The position numbers and the translations under genes were made by a program. From contig NZ_JACHGW010000002.1 in assembly GCF_014202505.1 (NCBI RefSeq), forward strand, positions 806,001 through 870,000: a DNA stretch of 64,000 nucleotides, in the 5' to 3' direction. Positions 62,629 to 64,000 of the stretch are shown in pieces (within the stretch, counting starts at the first letter, position 1; the number at the start of each line of letters is the position of its first letter). This DNA comes from Armatimonas rosea (lineage in GTDB: Bacteria > Armatimonadota > Armatimonadia > Armatimonadales > Armatimonadaceae). The notes under the pieces are model-generated. The model was not told the DNA's origin. It ran no database searches and worked only from the letters and a program-made list of their open reading frames with translations.

Positions 62629-64000
62629 ATGACACGTTTCAGGGCTTTGCTTGGGGGATTAATCGCTCTCTGGGGGAGCTGTCTGCCTACTGGGGCACAG
62701 GTGTATAACGCTGGAGCTAAACCGGTAAAAGGGAGCACGTACCTTGAGAGAAGACCAGTAGAGCCTGATATCGAGACGATCGCGCCCTACAGTGGCTGGA
62801 AGAAACACCGGGGGACGCCCGAGGAGTGCCTCGCGGTGGTGCAGCTGGAGGAGGGGGGAGCCTACAGCGCGTTTGTGGTGCGCTGTGACGGGTTCTTAGT
62901 TGTCCCCGAGGCCGCGTGGCAGGCCTTTATGGACAAGAAGAAGGGGGATACTCTGGTGACACAGGCCGAGGGGGAGACCAGCACGGGGCCCTTTGCGATC
63001 TCTGCGGCACTACGACGCAAGAGCTCGCGCTGTAGCTACCGGCTCCTCAAGGTCAACGACCACCACCTACGGAGCCTGCCGGTCCTCGCCCCCGAGGCTC
63101 TCCAGACCGGAGCGCCGCTACGGGTTCTCTGGGCAACTCCGGCTCCTAACGGAAGAGGACTACAGGTGGAGCAGTGTACGGCCCGCTACGGAGAGCTGGT
63201 GGATCCGCGCCGCGGCGAGCTGGCGACTCTCATCTACGAGGGGGGCGTGCCGCAGCGCATCCCCAGTGGGGCCGTGGTGATCGATGCGGTATCGCAGGCG
63301 GCGGTGGGAATGATCACAGAGGGCACTCAGCCCACTCGGTTTGCGACCTGGCGCTACTGGGGAGACATGATAAACCAGGTCGGGCTGGCACCGGATCGCG
63401 AGGCGGCGCTCAATAAAGTCCCCACGCAAGACTCCCGGATGGTGAAGGTCACTGGTGGTCCCGTGCGTCTAAAGGAGCAGCAGTGCGAGGACTTTATCAA
63501 GAGCTTTGGCACGGACGTAGCCTGCACGGCTGATTTTTACTGTGATATCAACCCCGTGACGAACTTGGAGTGGTTTGGTTGGAGCAAGACCCGCTCCACC
63601 CCGACCGAGCCGCTCGCAACCGAGGCAAACCTTACCCATAAACCTATTGACCACCCCCAGTTTCCCGTTGGAGGAGCTAGCCTGGTAGATATGATGGACT
63701 ACTTGTCCGATCATAGTAAACGTTTCCTGACAGAAGTTGAATTTATGCGAGCTTCACGGACAAAGGAAATGAAATGGTTGATTGATATGGATTATGAAAT
63801 AATTGATGCTTACGACTCATTATTGGAATTTGAAGATCAGTATATAAGTCTTAAAAATGATAATTTTCGTGAAGAGAATTTTATCCCTGATATACTAAGG
63901 GCTGTACTGGCACATGTCGAAACTAAGTGGAGCCAGGGTCGAAGCACGGCTGCATTTAAACAAGTACCTGTTCCAGATAGTACTCATCCTGTGAATCTTT
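62629..64000 (+). CDS. Exported protease-like / SUMF1-FGE fusion, copy 2, C-terminus cut by window edge
   Basis: Partial: 457 codons, open at the right edge. GGAGGGG before ATG 62629. The order matches copy 1: signal peptide; HRGTPEECLAVVQLEEGGAYSAFVVRCDGFLVVPEAAWQAF; NDHHLRSLPVLAPEAL; IPSGAVVIDAVSQAAVGMITEG; MVKVTGGPVRLKEQQCEDFI; FYCDINPVTNLEWFGW; HSKRFLTEVEFMRAS. Both lost the catalytic His but kept the Ser. From about 63,690 on codon use changes sharply from G/C-ending to A/T-ending codons (e.g. GAT ATG GAT TAT GAA ATA), while the reading frame and FGE homology continue. It is a tandem duplicate with a tail of different origin or history. Confidence 0.82.
   Translation, partial: MTRFRALLGGLIALWGSCLPTGAQVYNAGAKPVKGSTYLERRPVEPDIETIAPYSGWKKHRGTPEECLAVVQLEEGGAYSAFVVRCDGFLVVPEAAWQAFMDKKKGDTLVTQAEGETSTGPFAISAALRRKSSRCSYRLLKVNDHHLRSLPVLAPEALQTGAPLRVLWATPAPNGRGLQVEQCTARYGELVDPRRGELATLIYEGGVPQRIPSGAVVIDAVSQAAVGMITEGTQPTRFATWRYWGDMINQVGLAPDREAALNKVPTQDSRMVKVTGGPVRLKEQQCEDFIKSFGTDVACTADFYCDINPVTNLEWFGWSKTRSTPTEPLATEANLTHKPIDHPQFPVGGASLVDMMDYLSDHSKRFLTEVEFMRASRTKEMKWLIDMDYEIIDAYDSLLEFEDQYISLKNDNFREENFIPDILRAVLAHVETKWSQGRSTAAFKQVPVPDSTHPVNL

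Overview
The window is about 65% GC, densely coded and bacterial. Several traits together point to an environmental polysaccharide degrader of the Armatimonadota, near Armatimonas, or a relative: PEP-CTERM exported proteins, planctomycete-style PSD1/DUF1501 proteins, many plant-polymer hydrolases, SUMF1/FGE-type exported proteins, and apparently leaderless promoters. The phylum is an inference from gene content only. I saw no rRNA, tRNA or CRISPR array.

Layout. 1-5.8 kb: a redoxin/cytochrome/copper-monooxygenase-like fusion cut by the left edge, an OsmC protein, a PAS-GGDEF-HD-GYP c-di-GMP protein and a double universal stress protein. 5.8-10.6 kb: a broken duplicate of a serine hydrolase gene, an AT-rich island, an FGE-domain lipoprotein and the intact serine hydrolase. 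10.7-14.9 kb: an S1/P1 nuclease, a macro-SIR2 fusion followed by a MazG-like pyrophosphohydrolase (candidate defence pair), a complete IS200-like/RAYT element and a cupin. 15-23 kb: a heptaheme cytochrome, a DUF255 thioredoxin-fold protein, and two related AAA-like ATPases (one with WD40 repeats, one with a SARP-type DNA-binding head) around a zinc-ribbon gene. 23-31 kb: PEP-CTERM, PSD1, DUF1501 and NTF2-like proteins. 31-36.6 kb: xylulokinase, altronate dehydratase, tagaturonate reductase and a lipid kinase. 36.6-48.5 kb: a xylan/arabinoxylan locus. A minus-strand operon GH10, double esterase, LacI, GH51, SGNH esterase faces GH43 and two more esterases. The GH10 and GH43 genes share a 50-bp promoter/operator block. 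48.5-64 kb: HtrA protease, pseudoprotease, sugar isomerase-like and Gfo/Idh/MocA proteins, a PAS-GGDEF-EAL protein under a palindromic operator, a PfkB kinase, a GH127 arabinofuranosidase, and two tandem exported protease-like/FGE fusions, the second cut by the right edge and turning AT-rich.

How it fits together. Xylan main chains would be cut by GH10, trimmed by GH43, GH51 and GH127, and deacylated by several esterases. Xylose then enters via XylB and uronates via UxaA/UxaB, with the LacI protein as likely local switch. A second theme is a family of intergenic hairpin elements (at 5.8, 10.6, 13.8-14.5, 34.5, 41.5, 53.2 and 58.3 kb), several beginning with GTAG and several supplying the stop codon of the adjacent gene. 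One of them encloses an HUH transposase. A third theme is a promoter class in which a TAnnnT box lies 6-8 nt before the start codon.
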